Positions 11,591 through 41,996 of a DNA stretch of 64,000 bases are shown piece after piece. The stretch is from Lepturacanthus savala (lineage: Eukaryota; Chordata; Actinopteri; Scombriformes; Trichiuridae): assembly GCA_030544235.1 (NCBI GenBank), contig CM060472.1, positions 20,242,154 through 20,306,153 of the forward strand, read 5' to 3'. Both the position numbers and the translations under genes were made by a program. Below the pieces are notes generated by a model. It had not been told where the DNA came from, ran no database searches, and worked only from the letters and a program-made list of their open reading frames with translations. Each line of letters begins with the position of its first letter. Position 1 is the stretch's first letter.

Positions 11591-14500
11591 ATATTTTTCT
11601 TATAAAGGTGAGTCATTTTTGACTTTGGGAAAACACATCTTTTATCGATTATTATTCTAAACTCAAGCGTTCTCTGACACTTTATAGTAGCTATCATCTC
11701 TAAACAGTTGATAGTTAGTTTAATGAGCTGAAGTTGTTTTTGTTATTGTTAATAATTTGTTGTAAACCATCTATAAACTTTATTTGGTGGGCTATTTTAA
11801 AGATGCAACTGATGATTTTGATTCCTTGTTAAATAGTCAATGAATACTTTTTCTAAAACACTAATATATCCTCTGGAATTGAGCATGAATAAACTATTTC
11901 TGTTTCCATAACATCTGTAAAATAGGTCACAAAGTTCAGGATGTAATCATCTAATTGTCCGTGTGTATGTGTATAGAGCATTTCCAAGAAATGGGTTCAC
12001 TGAGAAGCTGTATGGCAGCGGTGAGGGTGAAACCTTTGATCTGCTCATGAATTCACATGAATTCTCTTTCTCAGTTTGACGGTCTGACGTGCCAGAACTC
12101 TCTGCTGATGGCTGAGCAACATGTTACACTCATAAAAACTACTCTTCTAGTTTGAAAGCAGAGGATGTGGTGCAAAGTGTTTTCCACTATCTTAACTGAC
12201 TTTGTTCATGCTACAAGCTTCTCATCAAAAGCTGGATTTTCCAAGAATAACATCACAATAACACATGATAATATAATCAGGACTATACACTATGGCGGTT
12301 TTAACACATTGGTTTACTATTTTTAACCAACAGGACTCGTATGAGATTCGAACTTTGGCTTTATTGAAATCTAAGGAAACTTTTGATTGCTTTCTGTGTT
12401 CAGCCGTCCTCATAAACATCTCTCAACTTGAGATACTCATTACGTTACAGTTGCACAGTCCACACAGAAAGCACCTGGGACCAGAGCCTTCTTGCTGTGA
12501 GGCAACATTTCTGAGCACTGAGCCACCGTGCTATAAAAGAAACTGATAGTCTTTCTCCTCAGATAAACTGTCATTGTAGAAAAATGCCAGAAAATATCAA
12601 AACATTTCATTTTTGTTTGACACCTCTAGTCTCATTTCTGTAGGTGTCAAGGACTAGTTTTCAATAATCAGTTAATGTCTTTGGACGATAACAATGAGGA
12701 AAATTGTGGTATTTACCCCATTAGGAGACTATTTCTAACTTTCTGCTTTTCCCCAGTTCTCTACAGTGTACATTAAAGGTTTTTTAGCTGCTCTCTGCCT
12801 GTGTTGTCGCACACAGGAAGTGGCGTAATGAGGTAGATGTAATGTGTGTGTAAATGTCAGCTAGGGGAACACATTTTCTACACTTTACCACTGAGTAGCA
12901 TGAAAGAGAGTATCTAAGAATAGAATTTCTGACTTTCCAGTAGAAGATCTTATAAGAAAACCTATTTTTCTCTAGAACTTCTCTTGAGATTTCTTTTGGG
13001 GGATATTGCAGAATAAATAAGCAAGGTTTTAAAACTTTGTTGTTGAAGGTACATACAGCCATTTTTGGGGGGTATTTTATGAAAGAATAGTCAACACTGT
13101 AACAGTAAAGGTCAACCTTGTTTAATGCTGAATCCTGCTGAATTCCTATAATTCAAAAATAGCATCTCTTCGTACGATGATCCCTGTCAGATAATTCTTG
13201 CAGACTTTCTTTTTTAGTGAATACTGACGTACTATCACCTTAAAGCTTGTCCTAACAAATCTGTAATGGTTTACTCTGCAAACATTTGTCTCTTTGCTGT
13301 TTGGTGCAACATTTGTTGGGGTGCCCCTTTAAGCAAAAATAAAAATATGTGCACAGTTTCATTGCATGTCCATAACATCTGATTATTTCTCTATTTACGT
13401 ATTCATGCAACTTTCACAGCCTGCATATAGCTGTTACAAGAAATGCATGATGCTTTTCAAATGATTTCAAGAGTAGAACTTAAGGGTGAGTGGTGAGATT
13501 TCTTCATCATACTCTGACGGAAAATAGAATTTTTTTTTCTTATCACAGATAAGAAAAAAAAAGATAAATTGTGGCAAGATTTAAAAGAAAATTACAGGAG
13601 TGCTTGTGGAGTGTGATGTAATATAAACACACAAAACAATCAGTGTTTAAATGTTTTATATAACGAAAGTGACAAGCAGCACAATGAAAGTCAACTTTTC
13701 CAAAAAGCCCTTGGAGATGGATAAGGGATAACTACACAATAATTACTGTGCTTGTATTTCAGACGTATCACACACCATAAGCACTTTCACAAGCAAAAGA
13801 AAAAAAATAAATAAAGAAAAAATGTGTGTTCTCGTATCTCTCGTCGTGTGGTGGGGAAATGATGTGTATCATTTTAGAGGAGGAAGTGCTCACCCACAGC
13901 CTTCAGAGTGTTGCTCTGTGTCTAAACACAAACCTAAACCACACCAACAGTAAAAAACCCAGTGAACCTGACTTCTAAGCACTCCTTTTTTAATGGTTTG
14001 CAGTTGTGTAAAAAGAGTGAGCAGGGTGAATATGGTTTAACTTTGGGCCTGCAAATCAAAAGGGGTTTGATTTGACTCAGTTGCGGCTACAATCTGAGTC
14101 ACAGACAGCTATAACTTGAAAATTACCACCAGTAGAATCTGAAAATTGAGGAATTTGGTGCTTTTTAAGTCTTCTGAGCGGTGGCATTTTACGTTAACAC
14201 TGTCAAGGAAAGGTAAAGTCAAACGATGCCACTAAATTGTTCTGACAATGGCGTTTAAATTACTCACTTAGTCTTTTGGCTTAACACCTTCTCACAAACG
14301 TTGGTGATGTTGGCTTGGAAACATTTACTCTGATTGTCAGTAATCAAACCAGCTTTTTGAATACACTACACAACAAATATTTTCATTCTTTCAGTGGAAC
14401 AAATTCCATGGATTTGGAAACATCGGCCAATTCATTACATTTTTTTTTCTACTTTCAATATTTCAAAAGTATTGAATGGAGTTTGATCTTTTAATACTTG

Positions 14501-17500
14501 TGCAGTGATTTGCCTGCTTCTGTTCTCAGTGAGCATGTTGGTTTATTCCACAGATGCATTTATTAACAGAGCTGGATACGACTGTCACACAGCTTTGCTG
14601 CTAATTTCTGAGTGGCTAACCCTGGTAAGGCAAATAAGAACACCCCTAGAGTCCATAGACTGTCGTTATAAAAGAGGAGCCTGTAAAATTGTTGGCAGGG
14701 TGCCTTGAATGGCAAATTAGGTCCATTATTAGTGTTTTACTATGAATTATTTAAAGCCTGAAGGTTAAGTTTCCTAGCGAAGGATGCCAGAAAACCTTTC
14801 TGCTTGTGTGCTGGGCGGGCACTTGAAATATGAAGTAGGTGCCATCTTAGGATCTGCTATCCTGTTATTATAACTCCATGTACAGAGATCAAATAAATAA
14901 ATGCAATCAGAAAGAAAGAAACCTAGAAATAAAAAAAAGCTCTATTCAAATTTATGTGCAAGTTAATCTGAAAATAATTGAATATGCATAAGAATAGAAA
15001 ACGGAACAGAAATAGAAAAATAAATTAGTCTTTGGTCCGATGCATTTAGGTCATTTGAAACTTTCCTGAGTGCTGTCTCTGCACAATCCTGCACTGTAAA
15101 TCATGGCTGTAAATGCTTAAATAGTTCTGTAGAAAATCATATCTGTTTGGAGGTCTTTGAGAGAAAAGGAAGGTTGGATATATAGTACGTCTATAGTTGG
15201 AGTAAATACCTGGATTAAGAGCAGGTATTTTAAGAAAGGCTAAAAATGCCTGTGGTACAAGGCAGATTAATATTTTGGTTTGAGAACTTCTTGTGCAGTT
15301 ATACTATAGAACCTGTGTTTCCAAAGAGCCAGTTTGTTCATGTGAGCCACTTATTTCTATCAATAACACTTACGCAAAAAGTTATAAAATCATACATAGT
15401 CTTACCTTTTACCTGACGCATTGTGACTTGCTTCTGTCTTGAAAAAAAGATTCAACCACCAGCTAGGCTTGTGCACGTAGAGTCTCGTTTCTGAATGTGA
15501 TATGCTTATCGGCTGCAGCCAATGCCAATTCTGTGCAAGGCATGCCCCCTGTGTGTGATTCATTTAGGAGATATGCATTGATGGAACAAAAATGTTGATT
15601 CCTGGCAAAATTGCCCGTGGGCACTGCCAAAAAAATGGGCATGTCGAACAATAGAGGCTAGAAGCTTCATTCCAATGTCAGCACAATCAAAGACATGTAG
15701 GCATTTCTACATTGTTGGTTTGTTTCAGTCTTGAGGTTTGCTGTGTTTTTAACTAAAAATTAAGTTTTTGTTGGAGTTATGAGTCTGTGGTGTGTAAAAC
15801 TATAATATTGTCACAAATGACAAAATTTATAGTGAAAAAGAAATGCAAAAGCATAAACGTCTCAATGTGGGTCTCAGAGGGTTAAAGGAAAGACTTCCTG
15901 AAGCAGGCCAGTTGGAATAGGATATAAGAGACAGGTTGATGGGTTAGATGAAGAAATAGTTGAAGTTATTTCAGGATTGGAGAAAAGCATAAATATATGA
16001 CAGATGTTACAGCCGTTGCCAAGGTTCCTGTGTTTGAGGGTAATTTGTGCTGGTTGAAGGCAAGAGGTGATGAATTTCGCTTCTAATAGTTCGAATTTCA
16101 TCATGAAGTCATTACTACTGAGTCATACTAATGAAAAAGAACCTAGAGTTGTGTTTCTTTTCCTCTGCTAATAATGAGTAATCAGGGTTTTTCCTGCTTA
16201 GAGAAACTTTTCTCACCCCCAGAGCTGTGTTGACCAGCAATTAAAATCCACTCCGAAATAATAGATATTGATCAAAATATGACGGCTTTGACTTCCAGCA
16301 GTCAGCTTTTTTCTCATCCACAGTTGCGTCTGGCTGCATAAATGCAACTGAGCTGCATGTTTTTACTGGAATCTCCGCTCAGAAGCTAGTGCTAATTTAG
16401 AATTTTTTTTCTTTTATTTCTGGTGTAAATCTTAAAAATGCTGAATTACAACCGCAGCCCACCTTCGTGCCTGCCTCCTACTCCCCCCGCCTGGTAATAG
16501 AATTATAATTTTTTGACGTTACACGTGCAGGAAAAACACAACGTGACGCTCAGAGACGGGCTCACGTGTATGTGTTTTGGCAGGCTTTAGTACAGTGTGT
16601 GTCTTGTAGGTGTAATGCATATGCAACCACGAAGGGACCCTGTCAGGTTCATGATCAACAGCAGCAGTGGTGAGCAGAGGGTGAAACAACGGTGAAATGA
16701 ACAATTAGCGATAAAGCTATCTGTATTTCCTCGCATGGCTAAGAAGCTAATCTAAAATGTTAGGCACTAGGTAACTTCTTGCACCTAAAACCAAACAGAA
16801 CTTGTCTGTAAAGAAATAGAAATAATGGATTGTGAATTGGATTGACAAAGGATCTGTAAATTTAGTTATACCTTCAGGATTTCTACATTTTTATGTATTG
16901 ACATTATGTATATAGTCTAACTGTAAAACTGCTTTAAAGGTTAAGGTGCTGAAATACAAAGATTTGACACAGACACAGACAAGTCACAATAAACTACATT
17001 GTGGTAAATGAGTTTGGGTCAATGACAAAACTGCCATGTGGTGCAACCCTAAAAACTTGGTACCAGATAGTTTTGCTCTCTTATAAATGTTAAAAAAAAT
17101 AATAACAAATTTTATATTCTAGGTCTTTTTGGGATACACCATATGACATTCTGTGTCCAAACATTGTACAAAATTGTTATTTTTGTAAAAAAAAAAAAAA
17201 AAAAATAGAAATGGACCTTTAAATGACAAAAAACTAACATGAACAGAAAATGTATATTTTGAGACACCTGATGAATGCTTCTTAAAACTGTATTTCTAAG
17301 TTTCTCATCTTGCCAAACATTATTTGTCACTGACCCGTTTATATTTTTCTGTTATGAAACCACTTTGAGTGTAAAAATGCAGAAGAGCTAAAAAAATGCA
17401 CTAAAGATGTGTATTGTAATGTGTAGTTATATATAAATACAAACAAAGGTATTGTTCAGGAGGTAAACTTAACCTACAGACCTTCTTTACTTTAAAGGGA

Positions 17501-20500
17501 CCAGTTATACTTAATGTTGTGCATAGTCACCCCCCAAAGGCCAATTCTGAGCCAGGAAAAACCCAGTAATAATGAGCGCTTGCATTACAAACTATAGGTT
17601 TTAACACTATCTTTCCATATTAAGCAAGGCTCTTCCAGTTGGAAGGAACGCCATCTCCTTTCAAGTTCTCCCAGTGTTTGCTTTAATTTAGGGGTTTGGG
17701 AGTCATGGAGCTAATCTCTTTATTATCTTCTTTTATGGTGTAATGTAACGGAGCTGCATGTTTTGACTGCAGCGTCATTTATTAGATAGTAACACAGAGC
17801 CTATTTTTAACTTTAATCCTCTATTTAAAGTATAGTTGTCTTAAGGGGTTTTAAACTACTGAATACATCATTTACGTCACCTATTGTTTTACTTATTGTT
17901 CTGGTCTGAGAATCTAATTATAAAAATATGCTGTTTTATTTATTTCACCAACATTTAAGATACTATCGCCAATTCCTCATTAGTGATTCCTCGTTCCTTA
18001 TATATTTACTGTCTTGGGGAAAAAATATCATCAGGTACTGTTAATATTTTAAAATTACCTTTACTACAAGACTAAAAGCTCATATTAGCTTATGTGCACT
18101 CTAGGTAACGTTAAATTTTAGTTTTGTTTAAAAAATTGCTGATGTCTGTATAAAGAAAAGCAGCCACGTCTGATTGTTGCAGTTGTCTGGAAGTCAGCAC
18201 GGAGGCTGCAGCATGTTTGCTCATGTACTATATACAGGCACACGCATGCACACCATGACACACAACTTTAACAGTCCCAGAGTAAATACCAGGCAGCAAT
18301 TTAAATTGTTCAGCACCACAGCTCAACACTTTCTCATCAAATAATTATGTGGATTCTCTCTCGACTCCATTTGGAGCTCTCGGCTGTTTCCGGGAAAGCT
18401 GAGAATAAAAATCAATGTGCACACATCCAGTAGAAGAAATTATGAAGCAATGTGTAACACCACGCCTGGAGTAGTGGGAGAAAATCTTAGAGTGTTTCTG
18501 TAAGTTTCACAGATTCTGTTCTTGTGGACTTGAGCAGAAGACAATGAAGATGTCTGCACTGCTGTGACCTTGATGGATGAAATCCTGTCAAACCCGGCCA
18601 CGTGAAAACATCTATGACAACATCTATGAAAACATCTAACAACTGAATGTTATAACATCCCCACAAGAATCATTTAGAATCATTGATTCTTGAAGATTAA
18701 AGGTTATATTCATTGGTGGAAAAAATATAGAGTAAAGTAGATTTGGTTGTGAATCATTCTTTGCTCGCCTGGCATGATAATGTTTTTGCCTCAGGCTTTG
18801 TAACAAAGCCTGTAATACATCTGGATTTAAAATGATGGGATTTATTGCAACTATGCATGATCAGTCTAAACGGGTAAGAACCTGTAGGACGATAATAGAG
18901 AGAAGGAAAGGAGAGGTAATGCTATTGGCTGTTGAAGACAATAAGAAACGATGATTAGTGTATAAACTGCAGAATTTGATTTTCTTAATGATGCATTACA
19001 TTTGTAGGAAATTATTGCAATTTTTTACAAGTTGGAAGATTCTTGAATCTTCCAGCAAATGTAACAATAATAATAATAATAACAAATTACAATTGACAGG
19101 AAAGTACCTGAACAACTGGATAGTAGGTATTCAGTTGTTACCCAAGTACATATTTGGAAACCTACCAGAATAAGAGATTATATAATTTATTTAAAAAAAA
19201 TACCCAAATAATTGAGTTATTTCTCTAATTGAGTTAAGTACTTAATATTAACTAGATATGTACATGGAGACCTATTTGGAAACTAAATAGTAAAAATATG
19301 GTTATTAAATAAATACATGGCTGCTATGTATCTTTCAGATGTTTGTATTAACATGCCATCAGCAGATATTAAAATTCCAGTTGTCAGTATTTATTAGTAT
19401 CAACCATAGATGGTCCAAATCATCAGTGTAGAAGTTGGCAACTAAATCTTCTGGAACATCCCTGCACATAGTCAGAAACTAATCTAGTTGCACAAAGTTC
19501 ATCCTAGTTCCTGTGATTTAAAGTCTAAAAAATAATAATAATACGGAGCAAGCAGGAAAGTAGAAAAGGACAAAGCTGGATTAAAAGGGAAAGGGTGGAC
19601 TGGGGCAACTCTTCTCTCTACCACTGCAGCTAATTTACGCCTGCGGTGGAGGTCCATTATTGTCACTTTTGTTTATTTGGGACACTAATGTGCAGAAATG
19701 GCAATTAGAGCCACAAAAAGCACTCAGTCGTATGATTTTTTTCCTCCTGCTCCAAAATAAATTGCCATCTGTGGACCTCTTATCTGATGGAATTAGATTG
19801 TCCTGAAATGCCTCCATTTGTGCAACTGTAGTATAGGTGAAGCTGTTTGGTTTTCCTCCTACTCAGTTTCATCTGGTGTCTTTAGCTCATTGTGAGGCAT
19901 GAGATCATTGTAATTTGTGCTACACAAGCATTAGTCTTGGTGTCTTCATTAAATTAAACACATTTAACTCTGTTAATATCCTTCTGCAGAGGCAAAAACC
20001 TTTACATTCCCTATCTGCAGAGTCCTTGCTACGTGATTGGCAGCTGCAGCATTGCATGGATTGGATGAGTGGTACAACACTGTGTCCACAAACATTAGAC
20101 ACTAATATGTGTACACAGCAGTGTTTCAGTTAGAAACCTACCTTAAAGATATAGTCTCCAGTCCAAGACACTTTTTTGTCAAATTCAGCAAGTATCTATT
20201 CACCGCCTGCTAGCTCTGTTCTGTGTTTGCACTGAAAAATAGTCCAGTGTTTATAGGGGCAGATCTCTGATCACCTGGTATCACTACACCGTGCTGAACC
20301 TTTAACCTTGACCAAGTTTTATTTGCGCAATTCTGACATTTTGAAATCAATGACACTGGGCGTAAGAAAATCAGTGAGTGTGATCCCAGATTTCACAGAA
20401 TTGTACATTATTGATGTTGTGATTGCTCAGAAATTAAGTTTGAATTATTAAAATGGCCATAACATAAACAGTAGTATTTGTTAAGTTATCTAAAAGACCC

Positions 20501-21271
20501 CAGTGACCCTATTTACAGTGGCAAGCAATACAAAACCAATGGGGACTCTGGGCCTGATGAATTACCAACCTGAAACCTGATCCAGAATGGAACCAGGGGA
20601 CACACAATTTGCCCGAACATCTGGTGCAACTCTGAGCCAACTTTTCTCAGCCAGGCTGCTTTTTTCAGTCAATATAGGCTCAGTCACTAAGATGCAGAGA
20701 TCTGATGGGAGGTTATTTATAAAAATGACCCTTTGAGGGCGTTTACTTTGCTCAGTATGTGTGTTGTCTCCTTATGTCTGTGTCCTACAGTGACCTGCAA
20801 TCATTTACTGCCCATGCTGTCCACATTCTATTACAAGCCAGAAAGTCTCTGGGCATCTATCTGTCTGCCTGTGTCCTCATTAGAGCCTCGGAGACCTGTT
20901 GTATGGATGAAGCAGCTTCCGGGTCTTCCCCCAGCTGTTGTCTGGATATTAAATGCTCTCTTGGGTAAAAAGCAGCAAACCGAAGCAGAGTTTCCCATAA
21001 TGTTTTTCAAGCCAGCTGTTCTGCCAGAGCTGTCATTTTTTTTTCTGAGCTTGATGAGTGATTTTTTGAAACAGCATGTAGGCTGAAGTGGAAATCTTAA
21101 TGGATGGCTGTGAGGTTTATGCTGTAAGTTTATTAATCAGAGGGTTTAATGCTTTTTCCTTGCTTTACTTGGACTTTTTGTGCCACAGTCAGAACAGGTA
21201 AAGGCTCAGTCAGCTGAGGACATGTTATATAAAAGTGACCTGAATATGTTCCTTCAGGGTAGATGCAGGTT

Positions 21272-21300
21272 ATTTGATGTCTTCCAAGAAGACATCAAAT
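21272..21300. repeat. Perfect 13-bp hairpin with 3-nt loop
   Basis: ATTTGATGTCTTC at 21272-21284 is followed by CAA and by its exact reverse complement at 21288-21300. Isolated short hairpin in intronic DNA. Confidence 0.85.
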
Positions 21301-22744
21301 GTCTGTGTCTGGCACAGAGGTATAAAGCATATTTATTTGGAGTTGCACTTCTAGTATGACAGCTTTGATTGAACGATTGTGTCTGTAGACCCTGAAAAAT
21401 GATATGTTAAAGAAATACTCCTCTTAACTGCTGTTAAATCGCCTTGAGAGAGCCCAGTCGCACAGAGCTATAATGTGATGTTAGACAGTTAAAGAAAAGA
21501 AATTAAATGGTTCTTTTGCCAATGAACTTTATTCATCGTGATGGAACTAACTTGCAGTCAGCCTGGATTATAATGGCAGCTGCACAGTCCAAGGAAAACC
21601 TTTGGCGTTAACCTAAAGAGACATTCAGTTTCTCCAATTAGATCATCTAAACTGTAAGCCTTTTGCAAGTGGACGAGAGCATTTTAGAATATAAATGGAA
21701 TTTTAAAGGAGCAGACCACATTGTGGAAACAAGTCATATCAGAACATTGGTATCAAACTTTATGGGTCTAAATCTGGGACATATTCAGCCAAGCTACAGG
21801 AGCTTTAACATTTTAACTTTAAATTCAAACCTGTCAATGCAGACTGTGAGAAACCCGGAGTGAATGAATATTCATGAATATCCTGCAGTAAGTTACTTAT
21901 TGAGTGAATTTGCTTCCCTCTGCTGACTGCCAGCTGATTTCTGCCCCAAAACAAGCTATGGTCTGTGCTTTAAGTTGGTAATGCTGTTTTAGAGGGCTAA
22001 CAAATTGCAGACAAATAAAAGCAGTATCTGTAAAAATCGGTGCTAAAGGACAGACCCTGTTTGTGTTAGTTTAATTCAAAGGTCTGTGTCCAAATCTTGA
22101 ATTTTTGGAATTCCTCTCTCCAAGTATCCGGTCTAAATGATTCCCATTTATCAGGGGGTTTAGGATTTTAACTGGTTAAAGAATCCCATCGAGTGAGTTT
22201 TTAATAAGTGAGTCATTTGAACCTGTCTCTTGATTAGCACAGAATGAGCGGATACATGCCCTGTGATTCCCGACTCCCACTTCATGCAGCTTAACACAAT
22301 CAGGAGAGTCTTCTTGCTGTGGCTTCAGCTGCAGGAAAGGTGGAGTATGTGTGTATGTGTATGTGGATGCACACTCACAAGGACAGCCAGTCAAGGACAT
22401 TTTGCTTCCTGGTTTCTCAGCTTACTGGGGTCAGTCGTAGTACAGACAGATGCACACTGTGACTCTCTGTGGAGACAAACACTGCTGCTGTGTCATATTC
22501 ACAGCAACACTCGGACGGACAGAGGAGGAGGAGGAGGAGATGTTGCAGCAGGGCTCCGTGTGCTCCATCTTGTGAGAGAAACTGCTAAATGGACTGTGTA
22601 TCCGCTGGTGTGGCCCTGGTTGCCCTCCCTCTGTTTATTTATTAATTATTGTTATATAGTCTCCTTATTGCTGCTCTGGTTGAAGCACTGTTGGCAATGT
22701 TGATTCAGGAAATAGGGAGTGTACACTGCATCTAGTATTAATGA

Positions 22745-23700
22745 TTACCTCCACCAAGGAGGTAATGTGATCGCCAGTCTCAGTCTGTCTGTTAGTCAAC
22801 AAGATCATTCAAAAAGTTCAGCCCAGATTTCCGTCGTTCAGAGAATGTTGGAACCATGAACAGATGATAACATGTTGGTAATGATCAGGAAGAAATCCTG
22901 GTTTCTAGATCACTTTGAACTTTCTGTTGTGGAAATGTTTGTCAGTCACCATGTCCCTGCTCCAGTTGTACTGATGCACACAGTTTCAACTACAACAGCA
23001 TGTTTACATGGGTTAACTTGACTAAGAGTGAGTTATTGTTATTATTTTTATTTACTCACCTTAGTTTGAATAAAAATTGGACAACTGCAGTCAAACTAAA
23101 ACCCTGAGAAAACTGTTTTAGCGTACCCTGACCTATGTTCATTTATTAATATTATTTTTATGTTGTGTAACTCACTGTTTATATATTGAATGTCCAACCC
23201 TTGTACCTGATCGTATCGTTGGCTCAGAGTTGCACCAGATCGGACCTTCGTATAGTTGCATTCCTATCCAGTGTTTATACAAATGCTTACATTTGAACGC
23301 TATAGAAGTAGTATATGTTAATATTTTTTCACTTCTTTTCATAAATCTTTTATTCCACTTCAGTCCTGTTCATAACTGCCAAACAGTCATTTCATTTCAT
23401 ATTATTAAACCTTTAAATGTTGGGATTGGTGATTCCATGGCTGTTTTTGTCTGTTTATCTGTCTCTCTAGCCTGTCTGTTTGTGTGTTTTAGCCAAATAA
23501 CTCAAAAGGTTTGGCCCAGATTCTCATCAAACATTCAGTGAAAGTTGGGAATAGTATCAGGAACAGATGTTTAAATGCTGGTAATGATCCGAAAGAAATC
23601 ATGGTTTGAAAATGTAAATGGACCTTCAAACAGGCGGTACCACCTGGTGGAGATATCTTGCACTTGCATAGCTTGTATCTATGCTTGGCAGAGGTGTGTG
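22745..23700. repeat. Two diverged copies of a fish interspersed repeat
   Basis: Copy one (about 22745-22930) begins with the ACCTCCACCAAGGAGGTAAT palindrome. Copy two (about 23430-23700) ends with TTGGCAGAGGTGTGTGCT. Both share the middle theme GCCCAGATT(T/C)...GGTAATGATC(A/C)G(A/G)AAGAAATC. The ends look complementary, as in a nonautonomous element common in fish genomes. Family name not assigned. Confidence 0.55.
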
Positions 23701-24692
23701 CTATTATCAGAATAGTTTATGAGTGTTTTCTTATTTTCCAAATGGTCACTGATGATGCATCAGATTAAAGTAACTACAATATATATTTTTATAATACCTT
23801 TGTGAAATGTGTAGGGCTGAGTGATTTTACCTGAAAAAATATAAAGATATAGATATTTTTCAGTTTTTTTCCACAATACAACAAACTAAAACAGTTATAT
23901 ATAGAATGCTACGTTGAATTGGTCTGGTTGACTCTCAGCACTCACATAGCATTGATAAATCTGATGCCTAATATCAACACTAGAACAGTCTCTTGGTCTG
24001 ACAGGTGTCCGTCAATCACACGTCTGAACAGGGCGGTACCCACGTCTGCATCAGTTCCACATCCACTGCAAACATCTCATGCTTTTAGGAATGGTTTTGT
24101 CCCGAGGTCTTCCTCATTCCTTCCTAATGCCACGTCGGACAGCTGACGAGTGTTTACTAATCTTAGACTGATTGTATTTTCACTAATACACATGTAATTT
24201 ACAGTGGTACTGCCTAATCAATCATCCATCAATTGAAATACTTTACCCTGATCAGTGTTGTCATGACAACAGCACAGCAGGTGCCCTGTGTGTTTTTCTG
24301 CATTGGCTTTTGAATGAAAAGAATGAAATGAAGAACGGGATAAACAATAACTCAAATGTGAACAAATATGCAGCATGGAATGAAAACATTTCACATAAGA
24401 AATAACTTAAAATTCACATATGGTTTTCAGCAGTTCTTCCTCATAGCCCGCCATCTGTAGAGGAAAGCCTTCTTAAATGCTTGATGAGCCGAGAAACACA
24501 AAGTAAACACTAGGGAATTTAAAATAGTCTGAAAGTCATGAAAATGAATTAATGGAATGTGGCCTTTCAGCCATTCAGCGTGTCTTCCAAGACATTAATA
24601 GTGATGGAAAATCTGTTGACTTTTCTATCACAACCATGGTGCTGTGGCAGCTTTGCTGTTAATGAGTGTATACATGCACATAAATATTCCAG

Positions 24693-24746
24693 TTGTGTGT
24701 GTGTGTGTGTGTGTGTGTGTGTCTGCGTGCGTGTGTGTGTGTGCAT
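24693..24746. repeat. (TG)n microsatellite
   Basis: A TG run with a few CG and TC interruptions. Simple repeat, read directly. Confidence 0.92.
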
Positions 24747-25579
24747 GTAAACAAATCCTGCTTGTATAAACTTGAATCAGCTCTTATTATTAGGAAATGA
24801 AAATGCTAACCATAGCGTTACATAGAGTTTAGTCTGTAAAACTCAGAAAATAATGTGAGGTTCAAAGTACATTTTTAACCTTGACTGCAGCAGCTGATAA
24901 AATCTCACATCAAGTTTTATTTATCTGGGAATTTCAATCGTTTTTTTATGATTTTCATCAGCAGATGTTTTTTTTCTTAGCACATCAAGGACTTGTCATT
25001 CATAGTGGCTTAAATTTAAGCTTCAAATAATTAAATGATTTTTACTATTGCATTTTTGCTCTTGTCTTCTGTTAGTTCTACGGTACAGAAATTAAATCCA
25101 TCGATGCAAATTAAGTTTGGAGGATATGAATGTCAGAATATGACCAATGCAAACAATCAGAAAATGAGATAATCATAAAAGTCTTTATTTGAATCTATTA
25201 ATTCTATTGGCAGCAGTGGATGACACTGTATTAGTGAATACAGAAAGAAATGAGAGGTTTGAGAGGTTTTACCACTAGATGTCACACTACACAGGAGCAA
25301 AATGACATGAGATATACAGTATGTTACAGTGAAAATTGCATCCATGGATGTCCTCTGACATGCAAACAGAGCCATGAACCCCCCCCCCCTTTGAACTTTC
25401 TGTCAAACTGGAGGGGCTGATTAAATCCAATATGCTGCACTTATTTCCCTCTTCACACGTCTTTTGTTTTTCAAACTGGCACAGCAGGGATGGAGAAGCT
25501 GTGAGCACAAAATACCTCTCGAACATGTTGTTAGTCCTCTTTCCGGCAGTGACTGATGATTTGTTGTCTCTGTGTTTAG

Positions 25580-25645
25580 CTAGGTAGGTACCCAGATGTC
25601 TGAGGAGGCTCTGAGGATGACGTCTTGGCCTTGAACCCCACCAGT

Positions 25646-25652
<7 letters not shown>
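25580..25652 (+). CDS. thrb: thrb exon with TRbeta1 start codon (5' UTR plus 7 coding nt)
   Basis: The acceptor is a T-rich tract ending TGTGTTTAG at 25579 (an alternative CCCAG ends at 25595). The ATG at 25646-25648 is followed by TCA and one base, then donor GTAAGG at 25653, so only M, S and the first base of codon 3 lie in this exon. The phase fits the next exon (27826) exactly to give MSEPAENC, the known kind of short TRbeta1 start in fish. A 12-codon upstream ORF lies in the leader at 25596-25634. A CA repeat begins 14 bases into the following intron. Confidence 0.82.
25596..25634 (+). promoter_or_regulatory. thrb: Upstream ORF in the TRbeta1 leader
   Basis: ATG at 25596 opens a 12-codon frame (MSEEALRMTSWP, stop TGA 25632-25634) ending 11 bases before the TRbeta1 ATG at 25646. 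It also contains an in-frame second ATG. If this exon starts at 25580 the uORF is in every TRbeta1 mRNA; if the inner acceptor (25594-25595) is used, its ATG is the first bases of the exon. It may damp translation of TRbeta1; inference only. Confidence 0.6.
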
Positions 25653-41936
<16,284 letters not shown>

Positions 41937-41950
41937 CCAATGGATTTTGT

Positions 41951-41996
41951 TGCGTGCATGTATGTATGTGTGTGTGTGTCTGTGTGTGTGTGCAAA
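41951..41996. repeat. (TG)n tract in thrb 3' UTR
   Basis: An interrupted TG/TATG run that begins 15 bases after the thrb stop codon. Confidence 0.85.

Larger units (their letters stand above)
5160..25579 (+). other. thrb: Large intron-like gap of thrb, repeats only
   Basis: About 20 kb of AT-rich sequence between the proposed leader exon and the TRbeta1 start-codon exon. No conserved coding exon is recognised. It holds microsatellites (5782-5847, 24693-24746), palindromic clusters (8895-9019, 11054-11105, 21272-21300), a DNA-transposon relic near 11420-11590 and two diverged copies of a fish interspersed repeat near 22745-22930 and 23430-23700. Further untranslated leader exons could be hidden here and cannot be called from sequence alone. 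Confidence 0.5.
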
